A stretch of 48,696 nucleotides of DNA from Phycisphaerae bacterium (GTDB lineage: Bacteria > Planctomycetota > Phycisphaerae > SM23-33). The stretch covers positions 1 through 48,696 of the forward strand of contig JASLNT010000073.1 of NCBI GenBank assembly GCA_030745875.1, given 5' to 3'. Positions 27,161 through 36,485 of this stretch are shown in pieces. The position numbers and the translations under genes are program-made. The first letter of the stretch is position 1, and every line of letters begins with the position of its first letter. The notes below the pieces were generated by a model that ran no database searches, had not been told where the DNA came from, and worked only from the letters and a program-made list of their open reading frames with translations.

Positions 27161-28468
27161 ATGACTAGAAGGGCTCTATTGACCGTCCTGGCGCTTTGTT
27201 CGATCGGGTGGGCTGAGGATGGAGGCAAATACAAAACCATCGAAACCGCCCGCAACGGCTTGCAGAAGGTTTACGGGCTGGTTAGTCCGCTGGACCAGGA
27301 GGGCAAGAACTTCTACATCCTGAACGCAGACGACCTGATCGAAGTCAAGCTGGCCGACGGTGCGAAGATCGGTCTGCTGTTCCGTGAGCGGAACATCAAG
27401 AAGATGCTCGAGGATCGCAAGATCAAGCTGGCAAGCGTCAGACGCGAACATGCCCTGCCGAAAAAACTGTACGTGAAGGTCCGCTTCCCAAGCTGGCGGG
27501 CCGCTCAGGGCGCGCTTAAGAGCGGTGAGTTCAGAGACGGCGTGCTCCACACCGATCCGCTTGAAGAGCACCTGCCCACTGAAACCGAACTTTGGCTCAG
27601 CGGGGAACTTACGGGCCTGGAGGCCGGGCACATCACGCCGAAGAAAGTGGTCGCCGCCTGCGGAAAGACGTTCAAGGGCTCCACCAGCGGTTTTAACCAT
27701 GCTGAACAGATCGTCGGCCTGTTTGACCATACCGCTATTAAACCGTTCTGCAACCAGGCGAGTCTGTACGGGAGCCTGAAGGGCGATGTTTTTCAGGCGT
27801 CGCACGTGCTGCTCCGCCCGATCCCCGACCAGACCGCCAGGGACGATCCGAAACTCCCGCGATATCTGTTTATCGGCGATTCGATATCGGGCAACTACGG
27901 TAAGGGTTTGCGAACCGCGCTGAAGGGCAAGTACAACATTCACCACCCGCCGACCAACTGCGGCCCGAGCGGCAAGGGGCGCGGAATGATGAAGGCCTGG
28001 CTCGGAGCCTACAAGAAGCCAAAGCGCCATTGGGACGTGATCAGCTTCAATTTCGGACACTGGGATGCGGGCAACTCCCAAGAAGTCTACCAGGAAAACC
28101 TCGAAAAGGTCATCGAGCAGTTGAAGCCCACCGGCGCGAAGTTGATATGGATAACCACCTGCCCGGTGCCCAACGGTTACGAGCCGGTCGGGGCCCTGAT
28201 CGATAGAGGCTCCAGGGGCAAGTGCGCCCCGGGTCGAATGAGAGGCGTGATGAAGAAGTACCTGAACCCCTGGGCTCTGGAAGTGATCAAACGCCACCCG
28301 GAGATTTCAATTTGCGACCAGTGGCGATACGTGAAGGACAACGAGGCTGCGATATACAAAGATTTCTGGGCCGGAAAGAACGTGCACTTCAAAGGCCTCG
28401 GAGCCGATAAACTGGGTGAGTTTCTCGCCGCCCACGTTGAAGAGGTTGTGAAGGCGAAAAACAAATGA
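27161..28468 (+). CDS. Secreted SGNH/GDSL-type hydrolase
   Basis: The protein has 435 residues from the ATG at 27161, where a short signal peptide (TRRALLTVLALCSIGWA) begins and GAGG lies five bases upstream. Residues about 30-225 form an N-terminal domain of unknown family (QKVYGLVSPLDQEGKNFYILNAD). The SGNH hydrolase core follows: RYLFIGDSISGNYG with nucleophile Ser 241, a Gly in the block HPPTNCGPSGKG, VISFNFGHWD with the Asn/His block, and a C-terminal NVHFKGLGADKLGEF with the catalytic His near 408. Members often deacetylate glycans. Its location after a sulfatase suggests joint trimming of a decorated polysaccharide. Exact substrate unknown. Confidence 0.83.
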   Translation: MTRRALLTVLALCSIGWAEDGGKYKTIETARNGLQKVYGLVSPLDQEGKNFYILNADDLIEVKLADGAKIGLLFRERNIKKMLEDRKIKLASVRREHALPKKLYVKVRFPSWRAAQGALKSGEFRDGVLHTDPLEEHLPTETELWLSGELTGLEAGHITPKKVVAACGKTFKGSTSGFNHAEQIVGLFDHTAIKPFCNQASLYGSLKGDVFQASHVLLRPIPDQTARDDPKLPRYLFIGDSISGNYGKGLRTALKGKYNIHHPPTNCGPSGKGRGMMKAWLGAYKKPKRHWDVISFNFGHWDAGNSQEVYQENLEKVIEQLKPTGAKLIWITTCPVPNGYEPVGALIDRGSRGKCAPGRMRGVMKKYLNPWALEVIKRHPEISICDQWRYVKDNEAAIYKDFWAGKNVHFKGLGADKLGEFLAAHVEEVVKAKNK

Positions 28469-28491
28469 TGGATTTCGTTGGGTGATAAAGC

Positions 28492-28956
28492 ATGTCTGAG
28501 ACTTTTACATTCCGCAAACCGGGCAGACTTGTTGACGGTGATCTGTCGCTTGTGCTGACTAAGAAGTCTCCCGCCGATCCCGCCAAGGGGCACGTGCCCG
28601 CGTATGTTTTTACGATGCGCCAAGTCGGGACCCGTCGAAGAATGGGCCGCATATCATTCCGCGTCGGTTCGGCCAGAAAACTCCGATACCCGGGGCATAT
28701 CGGTTACGGAGTGCTCAAGAGATATCGCGGCCACAGGTACGCCGCCCGGGCGTGCAAGTTATTGTTTGACCTCGCAGCCGATCACGGGTTAAAGGCCTTG
28801 TGGATAACCTGTAAGCCCGACAATAAAGCGTCGAGAAGAACGCTGGAGGTCATTGGGGGCAGGTACGTCGAGACGGTGCGCATTCCAAAGCCCCACGAGA
28901 TGTATCGGAGGGATTACCGCTACGTTCGACGGTATCGAATTGCTCTGAAGCGATGA
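28492..28956 (+). CDS. GNAT-family N-acetyltransferase
   Basis: The protein has 154 residues with no signal peptide, so it is cytoplasmic. It has the GNAT fold: a central beta strand (HIGYGVLKR), the acetyl-CoA pyrophosphate-binding loop YRGHRYAARACKLLF (the R/Q-x-x-G-x-G/A type), then LKALWITCKPDNKASRRTLEVIGG, the typical 'n..S.r..ek.Gf' motif. It resembles GNATs acting on small amines or ribosomal protein N-termini (RimJ/L-like), but the acceptor is unknown. It begins 23 bases after the SGNH gene and is probably cotranscribed. It is the only clearly cytoplasmic enzyme of the carbohydrate region. Confidence 0.88.
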   Translation: MSETFTFRKPGRLVDGDLSLVLTKKSPADPAKGHVPAYVFTMRQVGTRRRMGRISFRVGSARKLRYPGHIGYGVLKRYRGHRYAARACKLLFDLAADHGLKALWITCKPDNKASRRTLEVIGGRYVETVRIPKPHEMYRRDYRYVRRYRIALKR

Positions 28957-29009
28957 ATGTTCGACCATGTCGTATGACGTTCTTGACTGAATCCCGCGGG
29001 GAAAAGTCT

Positions 29010-29036
29010 TTGAAATATGGGGATTTGTGATATGCT
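29010..29036 (+). promoter_or_regulatory. Candidate promoter for the 2377-residue LRR protein
   Basis: TTGAAA (29010-29015) and TATGCT (29031-29036) are separated by 15 bases. A TG one base before the -10 gives an extended -10 form. It is about 95 bases upstream of the ATG. The short spacer lowers confidence. Confidence 0.35.
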
Positions 29037-29130
29037 AGTGCGTTGCAGCGAATTCTCTTTGAGAGGGCCCGAAGCGGTCCTCCCATTTCCTGGTTTGAGA
29101 GTTCCATCTTACCCGTGAGGCGACAGAGTT

Positions 29131-32100
29131 ATGGACGAGGCGACAGGTCAATACGGCGCCATGCCGATCTTCGAATCGCTGGAGGCGAGGCTGCTGCTTG
29201 ACGGTGCGGCCCCAATCGATCCGGGCGACATAATGGGCGTTGCTCACGATATGGGTTCGTTCGGCGATGACGCATCGCATCGCGTCGCATCGCAGACAAT
29301 TGGCGACGGGGCTTACGGCGCCGCGGATGTGGACCTCTACAGAATCACCCTCGCCCAGACTGGAACGCTAATTGTAGACGTGGACGCCCAGGCGATCGGC
29401 TCGGGCCTTGACGCATATTTGCGGATATTCGAGGATTTTGGCGCCGAAATCATCTACAACGACGACAGTGACGGTACGGATCCGTACATCTCGTGGGGCC
29501 TGCCGGACGGGACGTACTACGTGGGCGTGTCGGGCTATCCCAATTCCTCCTACGATCCCGCGATCGGTGGAAGCGGCGGCGCAAGCACCACCACCGGTTC
29601 GTACGACTTGCGGATTATCTCGGCCTCCACACTCGTGACGATTCCGGACGCCGCCCTGGAACAGGCTATCGCCAATGAAACGATCATGACCCTGCCCCCG
29701 TTCAGTCAGGCCGACATGCTCCTGCTCACGGGATTGAGCGCCGGATCGAAAAGCATAACTGATCTGACCGGACTTGATTTCGCCTCGAATCTGGGGACCC
29801 TGACTTTGAGCAACAACCGGATCAGCGACATCTCGCCGATCGATGATCTGACGAAGCTGACCCAGGTGTCGCTGGACCAGAACTATTTGTATCTTGGTCC
29901 GGGTTCGCCCGCCGCGGCGACGATCTACGGGTTGCAGGAGGATGGGGTAAGCGTGAATTACTCGGCGCAGTTCGAACCCGGTGACGCGATGGACATCGCG
30001 TACGACCTGGGTTCGTTCGGCGACGATACGGCCCAGCGGTTCTCGGCCCAGACAATTGGCGATGGGCCTTATGTCGCTTCGGATGTGGACTTCTACAAGA
30101 TCACGCTCGCCCAGGCGGGAAAGCTGATTGTAGACGTGGACGGTGTCTCGATCGGCTCGAGCCTTGACGCCTATCTGCGGTTGTTCTCCTCCGCGGGCGT
30201 TCAAATCGGCTACAATGACGACACAGACGGTCACGACCCGTACATTTCATCAGACCTGGCGGCGGGGACGTATTACGTAGGCGTCTCGGGCTATCCCAAC
30301 TACCTCTACGACCCGGCGACCAGCGGCAGTGGGTCTCCAAGCGTAACCACCGGCGCGTATGAATTGCGGGTTGTCTCGGATTTGTCCCCGGTGACGATTC
30401 CCGACGCCGGTCTGGAGCAGGCTATCCGCGACGAACTGACGATACCGACGGCGCCATTGACCGTGGGCGACATGCTCTCTCTGACCACGCTGGACGCCAG
30501 TATCAGCGGAATCGGCGACCTGACCGGGCTTGAGTTCGCCACAAACCTGAACACCCTGGATCTTAGTTTCAACCAGATCACCGACATTTCACCGCTTGCG
30601 GGCCTGAGTAGTCTGACCGACCTGGCGTTGAACAACAACGAAATCAGCGATCTGACGCCGATGGTCGCCCTGACTGATCTGGACTACCTGGACCTGGGCG
30701 CCAACTATATCGCTTCCCCCGCGCCGCTTGCCGGGCTGACGGGTTTGACACGTCTGGACCTGAGCAGCAACCATATCACCAACATCACGTCGCTTGCAGG
30801 TCTGGTGAATCTGGAATTGTTTGGGTTGTATGGCAATTACCTGTACCTGGGGCCCGGCTCGCCAGCCATGAGCGTTATCACGGGGCTCCAGGCCGGGGGG
30901 ACATACTTTGACATCGTGTCCCATCAGCGCGAACCGGGCGACGCGACGAGCAGCGCTTACGATATGGGCTCGTTTGGAGCCAGTGTTGTCCATCGCGTCC
31001 AGTCGCAGGAGATTGGCGACGGTTTTTACGGTGCTGCGGACGTGGATTTCTACAAGATCACGCTGGCCGCACCGGGGACGCTTATCGCGGACGTAGATGC
31101 GGAGTCAATAGGTTCGGGCCTCGATGCGACATTGCGGTTGTTCGACGTCGCAGGCCTGCAGATCGCCTATAACGATGATGCTGTCGATCATGATCCATAC
31201 CTTTCAGAAACCCTAACGGCCGGCACGTACTACGTGGGCGTGTCGGGCTATCCCAACATTGCTTACGCTCCCGCAACCGCAGGCACCGGAGCGGTAAGCG
31301 ACACGACCGGTGAGTATACGTTACGGCTCGTTTCGGCCTCGTCGGTTGTGACGATTCCCGACCCCTTCCTGGAACAGGCGGTTCGCGATGCATTGACCAT
31401 ACCAGCGGCCCCTCTAACCCAGGCCGACATGCTCTCGCTTGAGATACTGCTTGCATGGGGAGGAGTCGTCGATCTTACGGGGCTCGAATTTGCTACGAAC
31501 ATGCACATCCTGAGCGCGGGCGACGGTGTCAACCAAATCGTCAACGTAGCGCCGCTCGCAGACCTGAAGAAGTTGACGAGCGTGGAATTGGCTGACAATC
31601 AGATTACCGATGTCTCACTACTTGCAGGCTTGACAAGATTGACGGGGCTGGGTCTGGCGGGGAACAACATTGTCAACGTCGCCCCTCTCGCCAGTCTGAC
31701 GGACCTGGAGTCGCTGGCTCTGGGAGATAACCAGATTGTTGACATCACGCCGCTGACCGTACTGACGAAGCTGACGTGGCTGGGGCTGAACGACAACCAG
31801 ATCACCAGCGTCACTCCGCTTACGGGCATGACGAGACTGCAGATTCTGCACCTGCTCGAGAATCAGATAACTGACATTACCCCGCTTGCCGGCCTGACGG
31901 ATCTGGAATATCTGGATATGCATGGCAACTGGATTTCCAACCTCTTGCCTCTTGTCGGCTTGACGAAGTTGACACACCTGAACGTATCTGACGGCCTGGT
32001 GGTTGATGTTTCCCCCGTCGCAGGTCTGGCGAATCTCACGACGCTGCGCCTGTCGGCCAATCAGATCACCGACATTACCCCTCTGGCCGGTCTGCCGAAT

Positions 32101-35100
32101 CCGGCTTCACTGTGGCTGGAGGTGGAGGACAACTACCTGTATCTCGGACCGGGTTCGCCGACCATGGCGGTTGTAACCTCGCTCCAGGCCACCGGTACAA
32201 CCGTTCAGTACGTTTCGCAACGCGAGCCGGGCGATACGATGAGCATCGCTTACGATTTGGGCTCATTCGGCGACAGTGTCGTACATCGCGTCGCGCCCCA
32301 GACGATTGGCGACGGACCGTTCGGCGCTTTTGACGTGGACTTCTTCGAGATCACCCTCGCCCAGGCTGGAACGTTGATTGCGGACGTGGACGCCGAGGCG
32401 ATCTCGGGTCTTGACGCTCATTTGGGGTTGTTCACGAGCGGGGGGATTCTGATCGCTTTCGATGATGACACCGATGGTCACGATCCATATCTTTCATCGG
32501 CGCTGTCGGCCGGTACGTACTACGTGGGCGTCTCCGGATATCCTAACGATGACTACGACCCCACGGTTGGCGGCAGCGGAAGTGAACCGAGCATAACCAC
32601 GGGCGCCTACGAGTTGCGGATCGTCTCGGGCTCGTCTCTCGTTACGATTCCGGACCCCGGTCTGGAACAGGCCGTCCGCTCCGAACTGACCATTCCTTCG
32701 GCGCCGCTAACCCAAGCCGACATGCTCTCGCTGGGGAGCCTGGGTGCGGGAGATCGCGAAATTGTCGATCTGACAGGACTTGAGTTTGCTGTGAATCTGA
32801 CTCACATGGATGCGCCGAGGAACAAGATCGTCAGCCTCACGCCTCTTGCAGGCCTGAGGAAATTGGATGTCTTGCATCTGACCGGCAACCGGATTGTCGA
32901 TCTCTCACCGCTTGCAGGCATGGCGGTTCTGAGGAACCTGTCGCTTAACGGCAACCTGATCGCCGACATCACGCCGCTTGGAAGCCTGACGAATCTGCAG
33001 ATGCTGTTGCTGGATGTCAACCAGATCGCCAACATCACCCCGTTGGCCTCCCTGACGAAATTGAACTACCTGGACCTGCACGCCAATCAGATCAGCGTTG
33101 TTACTCCACTTGCGGGTCTGACCGGTCTGGGCACGCTGCGCCTGGAGCGCAACCAGATCGTAGACATCACGCCGCTTGCGGGTCTGACGAGCCTGCACGA
33201 CTTGTCCCTGGCGTACAACCAAATTGTCAACATCTCACCGCTTGTCGGAATGACGAGTCTGTTGGGTCTGAATCTGTACAGCAACCGGATCGTCAACATC
33301 GCGTCGCTTGCGGCGCTGACGAGCATGAGCAATCTGGACATGCGCGTCAACCTGGTCAGCGACCTGTCGCCGCTGTCGGCGCTGTCGGGTCTGGTGTACC
33401 TGAAGGCGGACGCCAACAGGCTCACCAACATCGCACCGCTTGGCGGGATGACGAATTTGCTTACATTGGGATTGGTCGACAATTACCTGTATCTCGGTCC
33501 GGGCTCGCCGGCGATGACGGTGATAGGGGGGCTCCAGACCGCCGGGACGACCGTCACCTACCTGACGCAACTCGAACCGGGCGATGCGACGAGCATCGCT
33601 TACGATATGGGCTCGTTTGGCGACAGTGTCGTACATCGCGTCGAGTCCCAGGCGATTGGCGACGGTCCGTACGGCGCGGCTGACGTGGATCTTTACGAGA
33701 TCACGCTCGCCCTGGGCGGTACGCTCATTGTAGACGTGGACGCTGAGGCGATCGGATCGGGTCTGGATGCGATGTTGCGGTTATTCTCGGCGGGGGGCTT
33801 TGAACTGGCGGTCAGCAACGACCATGACGGGCTCGACCCATACCTCTCAGCGTCCTTGGGCGCCGGAACATACTATGTGGGCGTTTCGGGCTACCCCAAC
33901 GGGGCCTACGCTCCTGCAGTGGAGGGCAGTGCGCTCCTGCCCAGCGATACAACCGGAGCGTACGAGTTGCGGATTGTCTCGGGCTCGTCGGTGGTGACGA
34001 TTCCCGACCCCTTCCTGGAACAAGCCATCCGCGATGACCTGATCATCCCCGTAGCTCCGTTAACCCAGGCCGATATGCTTTCACTTGGGCTGCTGCGCGC
34101 TTTGGGAGGGGTCGCCGATCTGACGGGGCTTGAATTCGCCGCGAACCTGCACTACCTGATCGCCGACGACACCCTGAACCATATCACCGACGTTACGCCG
34201 CTGGCCGGTCTGACGAAGTTGACGAGGCTGCATCTGGAACACAACAATATCGTCAACATCGCACCGCTGGCGGGCCTGGTGAATTTGGACGGGTTGTATC
34301 TGGACGACAATCAGATCAGCGACATCACGCCGCTTGCGGGCCTGACAGAGCTGCTGGGGCTGTACCTGGAGGACAACCTGATCAGCAACGTTGCTCCGCT
34401 AGCCGGCCTGCCGAAATTGGACGGGCTGTTTCTGGGCGGCAACCAGATCACCAACATTGCCCCGCTTGGGAGCCTGACGACTCTGACCTCTCTATCGCTG
34501 GAGGACAACAACGTCAGCAACCTTAGTCCGCTTGCCGGTCTGACGGATATGGTGATGCTTGAACTGGGGGGCAACAACATCAGCAATCTCACGCCGCTTA
34601 CCAGCCTTACGAAGCTGACATGGCTGGGTCTGTCGACAAACCAGATCGTCGACATTACGCCTGTTGGAGCCTTGACGGGGCTGCTGCAGTTGAATGTTGC
34701 GAACAACCAGATCGCCAACATCACCGCGGTTTCCACGCTGGTTGAAATGATGGTGCTGTACGCGCGTTTCAACCAGATCAGCGACATCACGCCCGTCCTC
34801 AGCCTGCCGGACCTGTGGCAGTTGGATTTGGGCGGTAATCTGATCAACGCCGCCCCGTCGCTCCTGGGGCTGACGAGGCTGGACTATGTGTGGCTGGACG
34901 ACAACCGCTTTACGGACATCTCGTCGCTGGCCGACATGACGATTCTGGATGACCTGTGGTTGGGCGACAACTACTTGTATCTCGGCCCGGGCTCGTCTGC
35001 GACGCCCGTGATCGCGGGGCTGCAGACTGCAGGAGTTTTCGTGGATTATCTGGCGCAACGCGAGCCTGGCGATGGAATGGACATCGCTTACGATATGGGT

Positions 35101-36264
35101 TCGTTCGGCGTTAACGCTGTGCAGCGGATGGCTCCGGAGGAAATAGGCGACGGACCGTACGGCCCGGCGGATGTGGATCTCTACAAGGTCACGCTCGCTC
35201 AGGGCGGGACACTCATTGTGGATGTGGACGCTGCGACGATTGATTCCGGGCTCGATGCGATGCTGCGCATATTCTCCGCCGCAGGCGTTCAGGTCGCCGC
35301 CAACAACGATTACGACGGCGTGGATCCGTACCTCTCGCCCGTCCTCCCCGCCGGAACGTATTACGTAGGCGTCTCGGGCCAGCCCAACGAGATCTACAAC
35401 CCCCAAGTCGCCGGCAGCGGGACCGTAAGCTCCACCATCGGTCCGTACGAGCTTCGAATCATGGAGGGCAACGATCCGCCGACGGACATTGCGATGGCCG
35501 GCGGTTCAGTGCTCGAAAACGACGCCGACGGCCCGGTTGCCGGGACATTAAGCGGTTCGGATCCGGAGAACGATCCCCTTATCTTCGTGCTGAGCGATGA
35601 TGCGGGCGGACGCTTCGAGATAATCGGAACGGACATTGTGGTCGCCGCCGGAGTGGTGCTGGACTATGAGACCGCGTCGAGTCACCAGGTGACCGTCGAT
35701 GCCGACGACGGCTCGGGCGAATTCGCCTACAGTGAAGTATTCACGATCAACGTGATCAACGTGCTTGACGACGACGATTACAATGCTTTGGTGAGTTCTT
35801 TTGGTCTGAGGGGAAGCGGACTGCCCGCCGACTTGAACGGAGACGGTCGAGTCAGCCTGATCGATTTTGCGCTCCTGCGAGCCAATTTTGGCGACCCCTG
35901 GGTGATACCCGCTCCGCTCCCGGCGCCTGAAGCTCCCTCCGCGGCGCCGGAGCCTGAAGAGCCGATCGCCCAAGCTCCCACGCCAGCGATTCCTCTCGCC
36001 AGCGACCCGCTTGACGACAGCGACGCGGACGACGATCCAATCGCGCCGGCCGCACTCGCATCCTCTGTTGATCTGCTGTTCGAATCGCCTTCCGCCGGAG
36101 CCTGCATCCCGGAATCTCAGGCGGCGCGGGCGACAACACTTCAGCACGCCGCCGCAGATGAGCATGACCTCCGCCCGCTGAATGACGATCCGGTTACCGA
36201 TGACTGGACCGATGATTTTCTGGCCGATATCCTCGCTGAATCAGCACTGACCGCTCCGCTGTAG
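29131..36264 (+). CDS. Giant secreted protein: LEPR-XLL signature, six PPC-like domains alternating with five LRR blocks, cadherin-like and dockerin-like modules
   Basis: The protein has 2377 residues. The N-terminus has FESLEARLLLDG, a variant of the LEPR-XLL signature of planctomycete exported giants. Six PPC-like beta domains start at nt 29213, 29973, 30931, 32224, 33573 and 35062, each with EPGD..(I/S)AYD(L/M)GSFG and GTYYVGVSGYPN (SGQPN in the last). After each of the first five comes a cap (VTIPD..LEQA(I/V)R) and internalin-type 22-residue LRRs of the form NQI.DITPLAGLT.L. By my count these number 3, 6, 11, 12 and 14 per block, each ending NYLYLGPGS. A cadherin-like segment (about 35470-35770) and one EF-hand dockerin-like module (DLNGDGRVSLIDFALLRANFG) follow. 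A Pro/Ala/Asp-rich linker leads to the acidic tail DDFLADILAES. It is probably a cell-surface adhesion or binding protein. It has no catalytic motif. Confidence 0.9.
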   Translation: MDEATGQYGAMPIFESLEARLLLDGAAPIDPGDIMGVAHDMGSFGDDASHRVASQTIGDGAYGAADVDLYRITLAQTGTLIVDVDAQAIGSGLDAYLRIFEDFGAEIIYNDDSDGTDPYISWGLPDGTYYVGVSGYPNSSYDPAIGGSGGASTTTGSYDLRIISASTLVTIPDAALEQAIANETIMTLPPFSQADMLLLTGLSAGSKSITDLTGLDFASNLGTLTLSNNRISDISPIDDLTKLTQVSLDQNYLYLGPGSPAAATIYGLQEDGVSVNYSAQFEPGDAMDIAYDLGSFGDDTAQRFSAQTIGDGPYVASDVDFYKITLAQAGKLIVDVDGVSIGSSLDAYLRLFSSAGVQIGYNDDTDGHDPYISSDLAAGTYYVGVSGYPNYLYDPATSGSGSPSVTTGAYELRVVSDLSPVTIPDAGLEQAIRDELTIPTAPLTVGDMLSLTTLDASISGIGDLTGLEFATNLNTLDLSFNQITDISPLAGLSSLTDLALNNNEISDLTPMVALTDLDYLDLGANYIASPAPLAGLTGLTRLDLSSNHITNITSLAGLVNLELFGLYGNYLYLGPGSPAMSVITGLQAGGTYFDIVSHQREPGDATSSAYDMGSFGASVVHRVQSQEIGDGFYGAADVDFYKITLAAPGTLIADVDAESIGSGLDATLRLFDVAGLQIAYNDDAVDHDPYLSETLTAGTYYVGVSGYPNIAYAPATAGTGAVSDTTGEYTLRLVSASSVVTIPDPFLEQAVRDALTIPAAPLTQADMLSLEILLAWGGVVDLTGLEFATNMHILSAGDGVNQIVNVAPLADLKKLTSVELADNQITDVSLLAGLTRLTGLGLAGNNIVNVAPLASLTDLESLALGDNQIVDITPLTVLTKLTWLGLNDNQITSVTPLTGMTRLQILHLLENQITDITPLAGLTDLEYLDMHGNWISNLLPLVGLTKLTHLNVSDGLVVDVSPVAGLANLTTLRLSANQITDITPLAGLPNPASLWLEVEDNYLYLGPGSPTMAVVTSLQATGTTVQYVSQREPGDTMSIAYDLGSFGDSVVHRVAPQTIGDGPFGAFDVDFFEITLAQAGTLIADVDAEAISGLDAHLGLFTSGGILIAFDDDTDGHDPYLSSALSAGTYYVGVSGYPNDDYDPTVGGSGSEPSITTGAYELRIVSGSSLVTIPDPGLEQAVRSELTIPSAPLTQADMLSLGSLGAGDREIVDLTGLEFAVNLTHMDAPRNKIVSLTPLAGLRKLDVLHLTGNRIVDLSPLAGMAVLRNLSLNGNLIADITPLGSLTNLQMLLLDVNQIANITPLASLTKLNYLDLHANQISVVTPLAGLTGLGTLRLERNQIVDITPLAGLTSLHDLSLAYNQIVNISPLVGMTSLLGLNLYSNRIVNIASLAALTSMSNLDMRVNLVSDLSPLSALSGLVYLKADANRLTNIAPLGGMTNLLTLGLVDNYLYLGPGSPAMTVIGGLQTAGTTVTYLTQLEPGDATSIAYDMGSFGDSVVHRVESQAIGDGPYGAADVDLYEITLALGGTLIVDVDAEAIGSGLDAMLRLFSAGGFELAVSNDHDGLDPYLSASLGAGTYYVGVSGYPNGAYAPAVEGSALLPSDTTGAYELRIVSGSSVVTIPDPFLEQAIRDDLIIPVAPLTQADMLSLGLLRALGGVADLTGLEFAANLHYLIADDTLNHITDVTPLAGLTKLTRLHLEHNNIVNIAPLAGLVNLDGLYLDDNQISDITPLAGLTELLGLYLEDNLISNVAPLAGLPKLDGLFLGGNQITNIAPLGSLTTLTSLSLEDNNVSNLSPLAGLTDMVMLELGGNNISNLTPLTSLTKLTWLGLSTNQIVDITPVGALTGLLQLNVANNQIANITAVSTLVEMMVLYARFNQISDITPVLSLPDLWQLDLGGNLINAAPSLLGLTRLDYVWLDDNRFTDISSLADMTILDDLWLGDNYLYLGPGSSATPVIAGLQTAGVFVDYLAQREPGDGMDIAYDMGSFGVNAVQRMAPEEIGDGPYGPADVDLYKVTLAQGGTLIVDVDAATIDSGLDAMLRIFSAAGVQVAANNDYDGVDPYLSPVLPAGTYYVGVSGQPNEIYNPQVAGSGTVSSTIGPYELRIMEGNDPPTDIAMAGGSVLENDADGPVAGTLSGSDPENDPLIFVLSDDAGGRFEIIGTDIVVAAGVVLDYETASSHQVTVDADDGSGEFAYSEVFTINVINVLDDDDYNALVSSFGLRGSGLPADLNGDGRVSLIDFALLRANFGDPWVIPAPLPAPEAPSAAPEPEEPIAQAPTPAIPLASDPLDDSDADDDPIAPAALASSVDLLFESPSAGACIPESQAARATTLQHAAADEHDLRPLNDDPVTDDWTDDFLADILAESALTAPL
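29213..35465 (+). repeat. Higher-order coding repeat: PPC-like domain + cap + LRR block
   Basis: The composite unit recurs with starts at 29213, 29973, 30931, 32224, 33573 and 35062, so unit length grows from about 760 to about 1490 bases. The PPC-like and cap parts are nearly constant in length, and the growth comes from added 66-base LRR units. The sixth unit stops after the PPC-like domain. Confidence 0.85.
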
Positions 36265-36385
36265 GCGGTTTCGACGCTGTCGATAAGTTGCGGATACTGA
36301 ATCAAGCTCCCGGGTCCATCCGGCGTGCATTTCTCCGCAAAACAGGCGATGCCTCGCCTTTGAGCTTTGTCGTGGTCGGAAGTGT

Positions 36386-36393
36386 GGTATAAT
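36386..36393 (+). promoter_or_regulatory. Candidate extended -10 element (TGTGGTATAAT) before the CAP/phosphatase gene
   Basis: TATAAT at 36388-36393 is preceded by TGTGG, fitting an extended -10. It lies about 53 bases upstream of the first possible ATG (36447). The rest of 36265-36446 shows no gene and no clear terminator. Confidence 0.45.
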
Positions 36394-36485
36394 CGCATCC
36401 AGCGTGCGGAGGACGGGCGGGGCGCCGCGAAAGAGAGTTACTCATTATGTCACCGGCCGCATCAAACAGACCGGGAGATTCTTCG

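Noticed and set aside
28389..28652. Minus-strand open frame under the SGNH/GNAT junction
   Set aside because: It is a shadow of two well-supported plus-strand genes and shows no family signature.
32802..35406. Long minus-strand open frames opposite the LRR protein
   Set aside because: The repetitive Val/Arg/Gln-rich translations arise from the complementary strand of the LRR repeats.
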